In this document: positions 1 to 24,000 of the stretch, piece by piece
How the letters are laid out: every line of letters begins with the position of its first letter
Position numbering within the stretch: the stretch's first letter is position 1
Translations under genes and position numbers: made by a program
The notes under the pieces: model-generated
What the model was told of the DNA's origin: nothing
What the model saw: only the letters and a program-made list of their open reading frames with translations
Database searches by the model: none
Source of the DNA: Riptortus pedestris
Taxonomy: Eukaryota > Arthropoda > Insecta > Hemiptera > Alydidae
Assembly (NCBI GenBank): GCA_019009955.1
Contig: CM032230.1
Location: forward strand, 24,298,001-24,362,000
Reading direction: 5' to 3'
Length of the DNA stretch: 64,000 bases

Positions 1-707
1 GTACCACCTGAAGAAGACGGTGATGATACCGTAGAAATATTTTGAGAATCCCAGTTTATTAGCCTGATAATGCTGGAGCAGTGCCTTGAATATTATTACA
101 TAATATATAAAACTAACCAGAGAGAAAAGATAAAGTAGCATCTGTAATAATTTAATTATGGAACCTTGGTCACCGATTTAATAATTTAATTAACACTTTT
201 TAATCCAGTCTTACTTTGACGATAGACACAATTTGTTTCGTTGCACAACCTTAGAGTCAAGAAGATGAAAGCAATGTTCCCCCTTAGTATTCACTATCCT
301 ATCCACCGGCAAAAGAAATGTCTACACCATAATTAAAATGAAAGAAAAAGGAAGAATATAATAAAGACAAGAGCAAAAAAAAATGAACAAGTAATAATAA
401 GTGAGGAAACTCCTCAGTGAAAAATGACTTTTCTCAATTAGATATTTCTCATCTTATTTTCAACACAAATTCTTTGTAACTTTCGTATTTTTTTCAGCTC
501 TAGTTATTAGTAATTCGTTATGAGGTATTACATAAGTCTCTTTAATTGAAAAAAAAAATCATGGAGTTCTTTTTCCTTATATTTTATCCGACTTGAATGT
601 TGAACCATAACTAACTATCACTTAACTAGTTATACGTCAAGTCGTTAGTTATCGACGGATCCTAAGGAGGAGAAGAAAAAAGCGACGTCCTTTTAAAATT
701 TGATTAG

Positions 708-708
<1 letters not shown>
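1..708. other. Non-coding flank, nothing recognised
   Basis: AT-rich sequence without a supported exon. A short frame at the very start (to a TGA at 43) is acidic (EEDGDD) but too short to assign. Confidence 0.4.

Positions 709-759
<51 letters not shown>
709..759. repeat. (CA)n microsatellite
   Basis: About 25 uninterrupted CA units, ending 13 bases before the 5' end of the first HINE-like copy. Confidence 0.97.
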
Positions 760-762
<3 letters not shown>

Positions 763-771
763 TATATAAAT

Positions 772-1324
772 AAAAGTCCGTCACGCAGGGGCTGCGTAAA
801 CTAAGCAGATTTCCCACGTGAAGTTTTACAATAGAGAAATCTGCCTAATAAAAACTGTAGTAGTAAGAAACCTGTAAACCTAAAACATTATTTAGGGCGT
901 AATAACCCAGTAGTTTCTAGCCCCAAAAAACAGTTAAGCCTACCTCTAAACCTATTCATGAGGGACGAATAGTTATGGAAACGGCCGCCAGAGCTCTCGG
1001 TGGAAAGTCCGAACATAGCCTACTGGCGACCACACGCAGAATACAAATGCAAATATCTCGGTTAATATTCAAGACACAGAATAAATGTATAGAACAATAT
1101 TTATAGTAAATGTAATTTGCAATAAGATTTATTCTATACAATTTTTCGATCCGACGCATAATAACGGAGATATTTTGAATTTTCAAAATTCCCCCTCTAA
1201 ACCCCCCCTCCCACTGGTCCGATTTCAGCCATTAACGAACTTGATCTTCATTTTTACATAAAACGATTAAATTCCGAGTTTGGTAACGATCAAACAAAAA
1301 TTGCGACCGCTAGAGCGTTAACAG

Positions 1325-1388
<64 letters not shown>

Positions 1389-1514
1389 GAACGGACCTCA
1401 TTTCCTCCTTCATCTCCTGGGTAGGATCGATGGACATTTGAAGAAATTTTTCGAAACTCACATCATGAGTACGACCTCAATAGCTGATTTCCCTCAAGGG
1501 AAATCTGCTAAAAA
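772..1514 (+). mobile_element. HINE-like nonautonomous element, full length, 5' module A
   Basis: This is the best + strand reference copy. The 5' end is AAAAGTCCGTCACGCAGGGG with hairpin ACGCA-GGGGC-TGCGT, then subterminal AGCAGATTTCCCACGTG. The core has AATATCTCGGTT and AACGGAGATATT, a C-rich tract, CCGATTTCAGCC, CGACCGCTAGAGCGTTAACA and (TA)n at 1329-1382. The 3' part is TTGAACGGACCTCATTT, GGGTAGGATCGATGGACATT and the end hairpin GATTTCCCTCAAGGGAAATC followed by TGCTAAAA. It has no coding capacity. Microsatellite core, subterminal inverted repeats and 3' hairpin match Helentron-associated elements of the DINE-1 type (inference). Confidence 0.8.
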
Positions 1515-2107
1515 CTCTAAGATTTGTTTGCTTTTCAATTTAAATTTGGCGCGATAAGTTTTTTTTTTACGTTTCAGAACATTCTAATAAAAATAGTAAA
1601 AAAAATATTGAAAATCTTTTCTGTCTGTCGAACGGGAGTCATTACAAATTCTCTCGAGAAAGGTTTAGAAGATTTTTGTGAAGCTTTATATTCGTGAGCC
1701 GACTATCCCAAGGTAGAACATAAGGTACATTAGAATTCGAATTTTCAACTAGAGGTGGGGGTTTTCTTCGACGTGAAAACACATTTTCGTCAATATTCTT
1801 TTTATTGAAAAAATAAATAAAACGTATTATGTTTAGAGTGATTTTTCTGTACTAAATCGTTATTTGCTTTTATCGAAGTTTTGACTTAAGAATTGCAGGA
1901 CCCATGAACTTCATATGACTAGGGAATGAATATCATTGTTAATATTGGTTTTATCGAAAAAGTGTAAAGAAGAAATCGTGTTTAGAATACATTTCTCGGT
2001 GAATTTACGAATTTCAAATTTTGATTTCGAACATGCGGATACCAAAAAGATTTTTTTCCCAACGAGAATGCCCCGATAGAAGTGTAAGTTGTTTTGTATA
2101 TCAAGGA
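1515..2107. other. Unassigned sequence between two HINE-like copies
   Basis: No exon seen. Lies between a full and a partial copy of the same repeat, and may itself be old transposon sequence. Confidence 0.35.
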
Positions 2108-2278
2108 CACGATCCGACTAATAATAAAAAAGATATTCCGAATTTTCAAAATTCCCCCTCCTTTCCTCCCGATTTCAGCCGTTAACGAAATTGATCTTTA
2201 TTTATACATAAAATGTTTAAATATCTAGTTTGGTACGGATCAAACAAACATTATGACCACTGAAGCGTTAACAGTCAA

Positions 2279-2345
<67 letters not shown>

Positions 2346-2383
2346 ACTTCTGTAGCGGATTTCCCTTAAGGAAAATCTTTTAA
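2108..2383 (+). mobile_element. HINE-like element, core and 3' end, internally deleted
   Basis: Starts in the GATCCGACTAATAATAA core, keeps CCCGATTTCAGCCGTTAACG and a long (TA)n tract (2286-2341), then jumps to a degenerate end hairpin GATTTCCCTTAAGGAAAATC. The TTGAACGGACC block is missing. Confidence 0.75.
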
Positions 2384-2880
2384 AGCTGGTTCCCCATATT
2401 GTATGCAACTTTTTTTTCCTAGGTTAACTCAGCCTTAGTTAATTTCCAGTTCCTCCTTGATAACGTTTGCCGGTTGTACCTGACCTTAATATGCTTATAT
2501 ATAGCAGCCTGATACATTCCACATAAGTTTATCCAAGATGGCGGTACATTAATATTGATACTAGCTGTCCAGGAAGGAGACTCCACCCCAACCAATAGAA
2601 TGATCCGCAGAAAGAGAGAGAGCCGCAACACCGGGTTCAGTCATAATCCTGTCACAGCCTCCTCTATACCAGTGCTTTCATGATTTATATCTCCACCAGT
2701 CGTGCCCGCTAATGCCATAACCTCATGGATATTACCAATAGCAAGTTCCTTTCCTTACTCAACCAGATTGAATATCCAAACTTTAAAGATGGAAGGATAT
2801 GGATTTTTTGAGCAGTTTCTCTAAAGGGAAATGTTGATTTTGTGATCATGGTGCGAAATCTATCCATTTATCCTGTACAG
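2384..2880. other. Unassigned non-coding region
   Basis: A 70-codon frame on the - strand (2631-2419) has no recognisable motif. Otherwise nothing is seen. Confidence 0.35.
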
Positions 2881-2921
2881 GTGGTGAGGAAAATGAGGTC
2901 CGTTGGACACTCTCTCTCTCA

Positions 2922-2983
<62 letters not shown>

Positions 2984-3195
2984 GATTGGTTTTATACAAT
3001 GTTTCAACCGACGTATAGTAACGGAGATATTTCGAATTTTCAAAATCCCCCCACGTAAATACTGTTCTCACAAGTCCAATTTCATCCATAATCGAAATTG
3101 GCTTATAGTTTTTAACAAAACGCTTAAATATTATGTTTTGGAACGACCAAACGAAAATTGCGGCCGCTAAAGTATTAAATGACAAAAATATATGA
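2881..3195. mobile_element. HINE-like fragments in opposite orientations around (TC)n(TA)n
   Basis: GAAAATGAGGTCCGTTGGA (about 2889-2907) is the 3' block in reverse. Then (TC)n(TA)n to about 2977, then the core forward (ACCGACGTATAGTAACGGAG, GGCCGCTAAAG) to 3195. The orientation switch at the TA tract recurs elsewhere in the window. Confidence 0.7.
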
Positions 3196-3385
3196 CTTCG
3201 TAAATGTCCTATCTGGGAAAAGGTCTCTTCTGACTTGCTTCGGCTCTCTGCTCCAGCGGTTTTCACGCTCATTGGGATGCTATTTTTCGGCAACTCTTCG
3301 GCTGCTTCTTCAGGCTAGTAATCGATACCGCTGGTAGGTTGCAGCAGGGGTTTTGAACCTGAGAGCAAGACAAAATGAAAAATAT

Positions 3386-3438
<53 letters not shown>

Positions 3439-4786
3439 TTGAACTAATCTCATTTTTGGTATTTCAAAAATAGGCTCGGTGAACATTAAGAACTCACAAA
3501 CTTGTAATGTATGGAAAAAAAAAAAATGTAAAGATTAAAAGTTCATATTAATTGGTATAATACAAAAAACTACTCAAATGCCCATAATATGGATGGAATT
3601 AATTTTCTCGCCATGTAAACATTCAAGAAAATACTTACTTGTCAAGCAATTAACTGAAATTTTAATTCTTTAAAATAAACCAAATTAAGTGTACTCCTAA
3701 AGATAGTCTTCAGGATGGTGCCATCGCACAGAAAGTGCTTTCCACGTGCACCCAACGATCAGCCAGTAAAAGGACAGCATTTAACGACAGCTATGACAAT
3801 AGCCTTATTGTCAATAATTTAATTAGGCTAAAATCATCAATCTTGTAAAGCTGTTCAGGCTAATAAATCTACCTACCCGGGTTTTATTCAAGGGGTTGGC
3901 AGACCGGATATACAGTTCTGCTATGCGGGTTAGTATCTGAATGTTTTCCCATAAAAAAAAAAGTCTGTTCAACTGGTTCTGAGCAAACTAAGGAGATTTT
4001 CCGCCGCTGATGACATCATTTCATATCATATTAACTAATTCTCTCATAATAAGAAGCCAATTTAAACAGGATTTAAAATTTTGCTCATCTTAAGAGGTTT
4101 ATTGATAGAGTTGTTTTAAAATTGTAAATCGTATGAGTAGAAGTGGTGATCAAATGAAGCCTGTAAAGTAAACAGTACAAATATTCAAGTTAGGGGGGGG
4201 GGTGCATAAAATATTAGTTATAGCTCATTACATTTCCGAAAAAAATTAATGTATAACATTTGTCCATCTTTGTCATGATAAAGGAGATGAAGTTATTTAT
4301 TTTTAATTTGGCCTCTTTTCTAGACCTCTCTGAAAGTAAACAATTGACTTTTACTCGACAAAGTTAAATTTAAGACTGAATAACATAATTTATTATAAAA
4401 TTTTAGAATTTAAAGGTAACACTGCTTACAAATCTTTGTTTATCAATTAGTGAACGGACATTTCAATCACCGTTGAATTATTACTGCTTATGGATTTTTA
4501 GTTATATTCCTATTATGAATAATAAAGAGATAACTAATGAAATTTGACGGCAAAAGCAATTAATTGCTATTATATTGAGAGATGGCGTGTTGACTTGCCG
4601 GGTATCCATCATGAAATACCTCAGGGGCTGACCATCGTTATTCTGAAATATTGGACAATTACATCAACTAACTGACCAATCCAACATAGTGCCTTTGAGA
4701 ATTTTCTTTGCGAAACATATTTGAATTACGTTCATTATTTATAAAGTTATAAAGCCTTGTATATAGTGCGTCATTTATTTAATTAA
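3196..4786. other. Non-coding region with (TA)n and short HINE-like remnant
   Basis: (TA)n at about 3390-3434 is followed by TTTTGAACTAATCTCATTTT, a decayed form of the HINE-like 3' block. A G-run of nine or more lies near 4193. No exon of the channel gene was recognised. Confidence 0.4.
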
Positions 4787-5435
4787 GTCCGTCACGCAGG
4801 GGCTGAGTAAAATAAGTAGATTTCCCAAGCGAAGTTCTCTATATACTGGATTACTGTAATATATCTGATTTAAAGTATTAATTTTTTATTGAAAACTATT
4901 TACTGTATCCAGTACTGTAATTTATAATGAATCAGAATAATTTTTAACTTAATCAATCAAATTTAAGTAGTCCAAAATCTTAAGAAGAAGGGCAGGGATC
5001 ACCAGAACACATTTGCATGTATCTATCTCTTATAATAAATGTCTCTTGAAAACAATATTTGGTATTTAAGCTTTGATTGATGTGGTTTATTACATAACCG
5101 AGTATTGTTTATGTAACATGATTAGAAGTGGTGGTTTGCTGAAGGCTGAAAACTGAAAAATGCAAATATCTCGGTTAATATTCAAGATAGGGAATAAATG
5201 TATATATCAATACTTACATTACATTTAATTTGGTATAAGATTGATTTTAAACATTTTTTCGATTCGGTGTATAGTAATGGAGATATTACGAATTATCAAC
5301 ATTCTCCCCCCTCTAAACCCCTTCTTCCCCTTGCCCGATTTCAGCCGTTAACGAACTTGATCTTTTTCTTAAAACGACTAAATATAGAGTTTGGTAACGA
5401 TTAAACAATAATTGCGACCACCAGAGTGGTAACAG

Positions 5436-5470
<35 letters not shown>
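4787..5470 (+). mobile_element. HINE-like element, 5' module C, 3' end missing
   Basis: Starts AAGTCCGTCACGCAGGGGCT, with subterminal AAGTAGATTTCCC, a long module shared with the copies near 35.6 kb and 61 kb, then the common core from AAATGCAAATATCTCGGTTA to the (TA)n tract at 5441-5469, where homology stops. Confidence 0.8.
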
Positions 5471-5473
<3 letters not shown>

Positions 5474-5879
5474 CACCAGCGTGAATATTCAGTGAAAAAA
5501 TAACAAACGGTAATGAGAAATCTTTCAGTCAATTAACAAGTTAATAACCTCTACAACGGAAAGTGTCTGAATTGTAAACAAACAGATCGGCCAACCTCGC
5601 AGAGCTGAATAGATAGATTATTACTTCCAAGTTAAAGTTTAAGTAGTAGGAAGTTCAATTATGGGAAGAATAGCAACAAAGACTAACAATATTAAAGAAT
5701 ATAAATTTGTTGTATATTTTGAAAAACATAAGCATTGAAAGTGATTACCTACACTAATTCAATATTTTTTTATTATACTGATCATGTGATCTGAATATCC
5801 AGTTTGAAACATCAGCCTGATGATCTCCAAACTTGAGGGAAAAATTGATAAATTTTTACGTTTTATTCTTCCTTGATAA

Positions 5880-18049
<12,170 letters not shown>

Positions 18050-19173
18050 CCACAGTGCCATTTCTTCCCTTCCCATCCCAATCCTACAGTCCTCATATTT
18101 CCCTCATTTTCTCGGAAACATCATTCCTATACTCATCTTTCCAGTTTTGATGTGTAATACAGTTAATGTCACTTTGGACTATATGGAAAACAAAAAATAT
18201 GCTTGTTTAAACAACATTATCAGATTTCCATTGACTTTTCTATTTAAACTTTGTGCAAAAGAAGGTGCAGACATAGACTAGTTAAAGCACAAATGGTTTA
18301 TTTTTAGATAAAATATGATATCACTCTCTTATGCTATTTATTTATAATTCATTTTTAAATTTCCATAAAGCTTTAATGAAACAAGTTAGCGATGGAATTA
18401 ATATTCACCATCACACAGTGTTAATGGTGTTATTAGTTTAGTGGCTACTCTTATATTTTACTCATAAAGTCTCTTTTTTTACAATTCCATTAACATATTT
18501 AACAGTTAAAAATAATAAAGGAGATAAATATATTTATTTAATTTGGCATATTATTTTAAAAATGTATGCTCTCTAATCACTAGTAATGTGTGTAAGAAAA
18601 GCATATGGAATTTTCTGTATTTGGGAAACATGGTCTTCATAAAAACAGAGGCTTCACATTTTAAAATTGCATCAATAAGTCGGGGAGTTTTAATATGGAA
18701 TGGTAATTATGCCGTGTTTTAAGAAAAACTGTGATCATTATCCATAGCTATAATAGTTTATTATAATCAAGCTTTGTGTAAAAAGAAAGAGATTATTTCT
18801 CCTAGCAGTAACTCTTTTCTATATTTTAGTAATGACAACTTTAAAACATAACTTTCTGTTGGTTTGAACTTGGAAGAATTTTGAACAAGGCTTGATAACA
18901 CTATATACCATGCAATTGCAGGCTGACCTAGTAACACATTAGAAGTGCTCTTGAATCTCCTGGTTGGTAGAGGTTAATATTCATATCTCTAGTCTAGGTA
19001 AAAATAGACCATACTTCTACTTAAGTTATTTCTGGCTTTCTAAGAGCCTGTCTCAACTATAGTGCTTTGTTGAAAAATGAATATCATCGGCTGATATTCA
19101 TATATTCAACCCCCTCCCCCTGAAGTCCTAATTGTAAGAATTAAAATCTAATCATTTTTATTAAATCCAAAAA
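18050..19173. other. 3' flank of the K+ channel gene
   Basis: Likely 3' UTR at first, with AATAAA near 18512, then AT-rich sequence without a recognised feature. Confidence 0.45.
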
Positions 19174-19345
19174 GGGGCTCAGGTTAGCCATGTGAGTTAA
19201 GCGTTGGCCTTAATTTCATAGTAAACCTTGAGTAGTGAGTGTGATACCCACCTGGGTAATAGGAATTTATTTAGTTACAACCTCATTAAATAAAATCCTT
19301 TGTCCCACCTTGGCTCAAAAAGGGTGGTAACCTGTAGAAAACCTT
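19174..19345 (+). mobile_element. tRNA-derived SINE, family 1
   Basis: Head GGGGCTCAGGTTAGCCATGT with a box A-like segment, a degenerate box B (GAGTGTGATACCC), then GGGTAATAGGAATTTATTTA. The same head and body occur in reverse at 46110-46257, so it is a dispersed family. Confidence 0.75.
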
Positions 19346-19665
19346 TCCCAGTTAGCCATAGTTGCAAAAAGTGGAAGTTAATAAATAATTTAATTTAAAC
19401 CCAAAAAATACTCTAATATAATGCACAAATAAATACTTTTTAAAATATAAAAGTCAAACTAGTGCAACGCTTCTCCCTTTATATTTACACTGCTATGAAT
19501 GTTTAGGGGATTCAATTTTATTTCTATTTTTTTTGTGTCTATTTTCCTTCATGCTGTGAAGAAGTCCTGATGAATAACAATGAAATAAAATGAAATTATC
19601 GGTGCATTCTTGAAACAACAGAAGAGGAGAGGCGCTAAGACATGCTTCTGGTGTACACTCTGAAG

Positions 19666-19668
<3 letters not shown>

Positions 19669-19717
<49 letters not shown>
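19669..19717. repeat. (TA)n microsatellite
   Basis: About 24 TA units, with no adjacent HINE-like sequence recognised. Confidence 0.95.
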
Positions 19718-19722
<5 letters not shown>

Positions 19723-19989
19723 TTGGCATTATAGACCTTGAAGATCTTTATCTGCCTCTGAGTTAGGCTCAGAGGATTCATGATCAGAGTTTTAAATACA
19801 TAGTGGTCAACTTGACGTAAAACCCCCATTAATCACAGAGGACATAGAATGAATTGTCTCCAGTAGACTGGCAGGCCTCATTATACATGAGAGTGCAATA
19901 GCCAGTTCAATCAGTGTTAGCTTGCCTGTCGGCTTGATCTATGAGAGTCATAATCATTAGCAAGGGGCCCTAAGACTTATATACTCACT

Positions 19990-20155
19990 AGACTCCTGCT
20001 AATACACAAGCTTTGTGATGCTAGTGCCCTCTGGTACCAACCTCATGAACTAATGTTTTCTCCCTTGGCGGAGATCGAACCTGCACCTAATTTTACCTCT
20101 AGTTTACTGATGGTAGTGTTTAACACCTTAATCCACACTACCACTGGTGTCCCTA
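19990..20155 (-). mobile_element. tRNA-derived SINE, family 2
   Basis: Read on the - strand it starts GGGACACCAGTGGTAGTGTGG (box A TGGTAGTGTGG) and has box B GGTTCGATCTC about 65 bases later. It does not fold as an intact tRNA, so a SINE head is more likely. Confidence 0.65.
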
Positions 20156-20990
20156 CATATATATGTCTGCTATAATTTAGTACGGAAACAGGCTATTGCA
20201 CTTTAAATACTATTTGTTTTTATATTAGAGTATTTTATAGGTTTTATAATTAAGACTAGATTTTAATTGTTAAGATTAGGCTTTTAGGTCCTAATAATTT
20301 GGTTTTTAACAAGAAATGTAATATGAATATTAACTCATTTCACATTGTTCTTCAGAGCACTCAAGTATGTGAGGCAGCCACTCGAAAGCAAGCTTAAAAT
20401 AAAATAATTTAATGGATGTGAGGAGTATTTTTATCTACTCTATGTACAATAAAAGTGATTAAAGAAGGGTACCAGATTTTTTAAACAAAATCTCTAAACA
20501 TTTTTAAATCATTGTTTATTAGAATTCACGGTCTACATATTTCACCCAAAATTGACACGCTAAAAACTAAAAATATTTTACATCTAAGGTGGAGTGATTT
20601 CAAAATTTAATGAAATATACTTAACTTTCGTATTAAAAAAAAGAGTGATTTAAAAATATAAGCTGGACTTTATTAATTAGTCCTTTAACAACATAAGTTG
20701 TATGATAATAATGAAACAGACTTTCAAAAGCCATAGTAAAGAAACATGCACCCTTTATAAACATTTTCTCCACCAATTCTTTATTAAGGAATGGCTTTAG
20801 AAAAACTGAAATGGCTTTTTACTTCTATTAGCTTCAATAACCTTTATGTACAAGTCTGCAGGCCAACCCAGTAATAAATAACCAATTTGAGAATCATATG
20901 TGAAATAAATTTCAAAAAGAACTGTTGCAACAGTTAACTTTACATCACATTTGAAAGGGAAACAGTCAAATGTAAGTAATGCGATTTTAT

Positions 20991-20992
<2 letters not shown>

Positions 20993-21073
<81 letters not shown>
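20993..21073. repeat. (CA)n followed by (TA)n microsatellite
   Basis: CA units to about 21027, a short interruption, then TA units 21038-21073. Confidence 0.95.
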
Positions 21074-21080
<7 letters not shown>

Positions 21081-24000
21081 AACTGAAAAGTAAAATAATA
21101 TATTGATGAAATCAGCGAACTCAATGGGTAGAGAAGAAATAATTCTCACGATTACAATTTACTTGGCGAGCTTTTCCAACAAATTACATATTCATAGAAA
21201 AAATGAAGGGCTGGGAGAGTATTTCATTTAATGTACAATTTTTTTTAATTTTCTACATATTTTTGTTAGAACAATTTTTGTCTCCTACATTTGGAGTACA
21301 TTTCAGCAGTAATTCTAGTACGGCTCCAGTAGGCGCAAGGATAGCAAAAAAAATTAGATTGTGATTCTTAATTTGGTTATGATGATTGTGAAAGATATTT
21401 TTACTGGTGATTGGTCAGATTTAAACTTTGTGATTTCTTGAGATAAACTTAAAAGAGTTGAATTCTTGTGTAGATTCTCAGAGGCACTTTCTTTCTTAGT
21501 TACCTATCAGCTTTACTCTTCTCTATGAAAATAAATATTGAATATTTTTGTAAGAAGATAAATTCTTCTAGGACAAACATATTGACATGTATTTGGAGAT
21601 ATATATGTTCACTTCAAATTAATTATAATATTTTGCAATGTTATATGTATTTAAAACAAAATGTTTTATGTAAAAATCAAAACTTTAAGTGTTAAATCAT
21701 TATAAACAACCTCTTATGGAGGAATTATAGTCAGAGTACTGAAAATCATGCCATCAGCAATTATAAATATAAAACTATGAATATCTGCCTTTCATTTCCA
21801 TTTACTGATTTATTCAAATAGCACCATAGTATTTCAAGGAAGGGCAAAGTTGTTAACTATATTTCATTTATATAAAACTAATAAGAATTATATATGATGA
21901 ATGCCAAATGTGATTTCAGGCCTATCAAAATAATAATGAAGAAATTAATGTTGGTCATGTAGAAAATTAAATGTCTATTCATAAAGTATATTTTTCTAAA
22001 CAACTCAAATTTTAGTTATTGTTATTATGCCTATGGATAGCAATTAAAAATAAAATTATAGAAGAAGAAATCATCTAGATAGATGAAAATTATACTTTCC
22101 ATTTTGTTTGGATGTGGTTTAGAACATAACCACAAGGAACAAATACATTGTAGGGAATATTACAAAAAGTCAATGTGGGGGGGGGGAATTTCAAAAAAGC
22201 TTTGGTGAAAATAAAACACAAGCAATTACAGTTTATTTGTGTTTGTTATAGTTAAAATTCTATAAAGAATAGTGGAATAAAGTGAAATATACATAAAAAA
22301 AGGCAGCTTTTTTGAGAATTAAAGTTATCCATGACCAATATTAGATATGATAAACTCATAATGGTTTTTTTGCTTGATACTAGTAACCATTTTCAGAACC
22401 ATGGGGAAAAATCCATTTAAAAGAAAGAAAAAAATATATATGGGTTTCACTGAAAGTTCTTATCTCATTCTTACTCAAAGGAGAGGATAAAGTGACTTTC
22501 ATTACTCTGACAAATATGTAAAATATTTAATAAATTTAGTACACAAATTTTTAAGTTGTGTCATAGTTCATTGAACAAAATCATTTTGTTGTAAATTAAC
22601 TTGTTATAAATTATTTGTTTGTAATAAATTATATGTTTATTTATGTTGGTTGCTAATAGATTAGAATAGTACATTCTAATAAAAAATACATTAATTTTAC
22701 ATGTTGCAGGTTCAAAAACTATTTTGAATAAACATGATAAAGAATAATAAATATTTTAAAAACATTGAGTGAAGCAGCATTTGTCTTTTTGGCATTGCGC
22801 ATTGCAAAATGTTTGAGATGTTAGTGATAATTGAAGTGATGATCAACTTTAAACTTAAATTGATCCTTAAGACTAGATATTAAATAAAATTCTAAAATAT
22901 TATACATATAATAAACATTGTATTTAAAAGTGAAGACTAAGTTCCGTCCAGGCTTTGGTAGACTACGAGTACTAATTTCAAGGACCAAATAGCGACAATA
23001 GATAAACCTTCCACTTCTCTCTACTTCATTTCAGTAATCCAAAACAGAAATTTGATTTCTTTGATGAGCCTTTTTGGTAAGTTATTTAAAATATCAATTA
23101 TTTATTTTAAGTAGAATTTATATTGTCATCCCCCTCCCCCTTTAATTAAGGCACCACTAAATCCTACAGAAAGTATTTTTGGTCAGTAAAGTTTTTCCTT
23201 CTCTGTAGAAATGGTACTAAACATTCATAAAATATAGAAGCATTACAGAATGATCAACACTGACATCCTGCCATTATGACATGAGACAGCAATTTTTGTA
23301 ACAGAAATGTTTTTACTTTCAGGCGATTATATCTTTCACACAGACAGTTTATAGTCGAAATTCATGCTTTCCATTCATTATTGTTTTATACTTTAATTTT
23401 GTTGGTAACATTAAATCTTGGAAAATTCATAGTTTGAACTTAAGAGATAGCTCACTCATAGGAAAATTGCTTACTTTAGCTTAATTCTTTCTCTTCTTTA
23501 AAGAATTGCTTTCAAGAAATCAGTTAATTATAAAACACATTCTTATTTGTGTCGTTAACATGGTAAGAAAATGAATAGACTTTTTGAATCATTTGCTTAT
23601 ACTAATTGTAAATGGCAAAATCACACAATACAAAATTTCATCTTTAAGAATATTTGATTACTAAAATCATCAAAGAATCTGTTATAATAGATTACGGAAA
23701 TTTGATTTGATCATATTTTTCCAAGAATCTGATGGTTAATATGGAACCGTATTTTGATAGACTTGAAGAAACCCTTAATCTCGATTTGTTATTATTATTT
23801 TTTATTGATATTTGTAATGTTTTTGTTCGTTAATCAATTTTCCTATTTTTTACAAATTTTTTTTTTTCACTTGCCATTTTTATGCATCATCCAGGAAAAA
23901 TAAATAATATATCATTGTATGAATACATGTTAACATTATACAGTTCAACTGAGGGTGATTAAACACACTTCCATCATTTGTTTAAGACCAATATTCTAAT

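Noticed and set aside
709..759. CRISPR-like or coding meaning for the regular CA and TA repeats.
   Set aside because: They are plain dinucleotide microsatellites; the His-Thr or Ile-Tyr runs they encode are artefacts.
2419..2631. 70-codon - strand frame ending RRNWKLTKAELT.
   Set aside because: No recognised motif, no splice partners and located among repeat fragments. Could be an old transposon remnant but not supportable.
19990..20155. Functional tRNA gene on the - strand.
   Set aside because: Box A and B are present, but acceptor and anticodon stems do not pair convincingly, so a SINE head is more likely.
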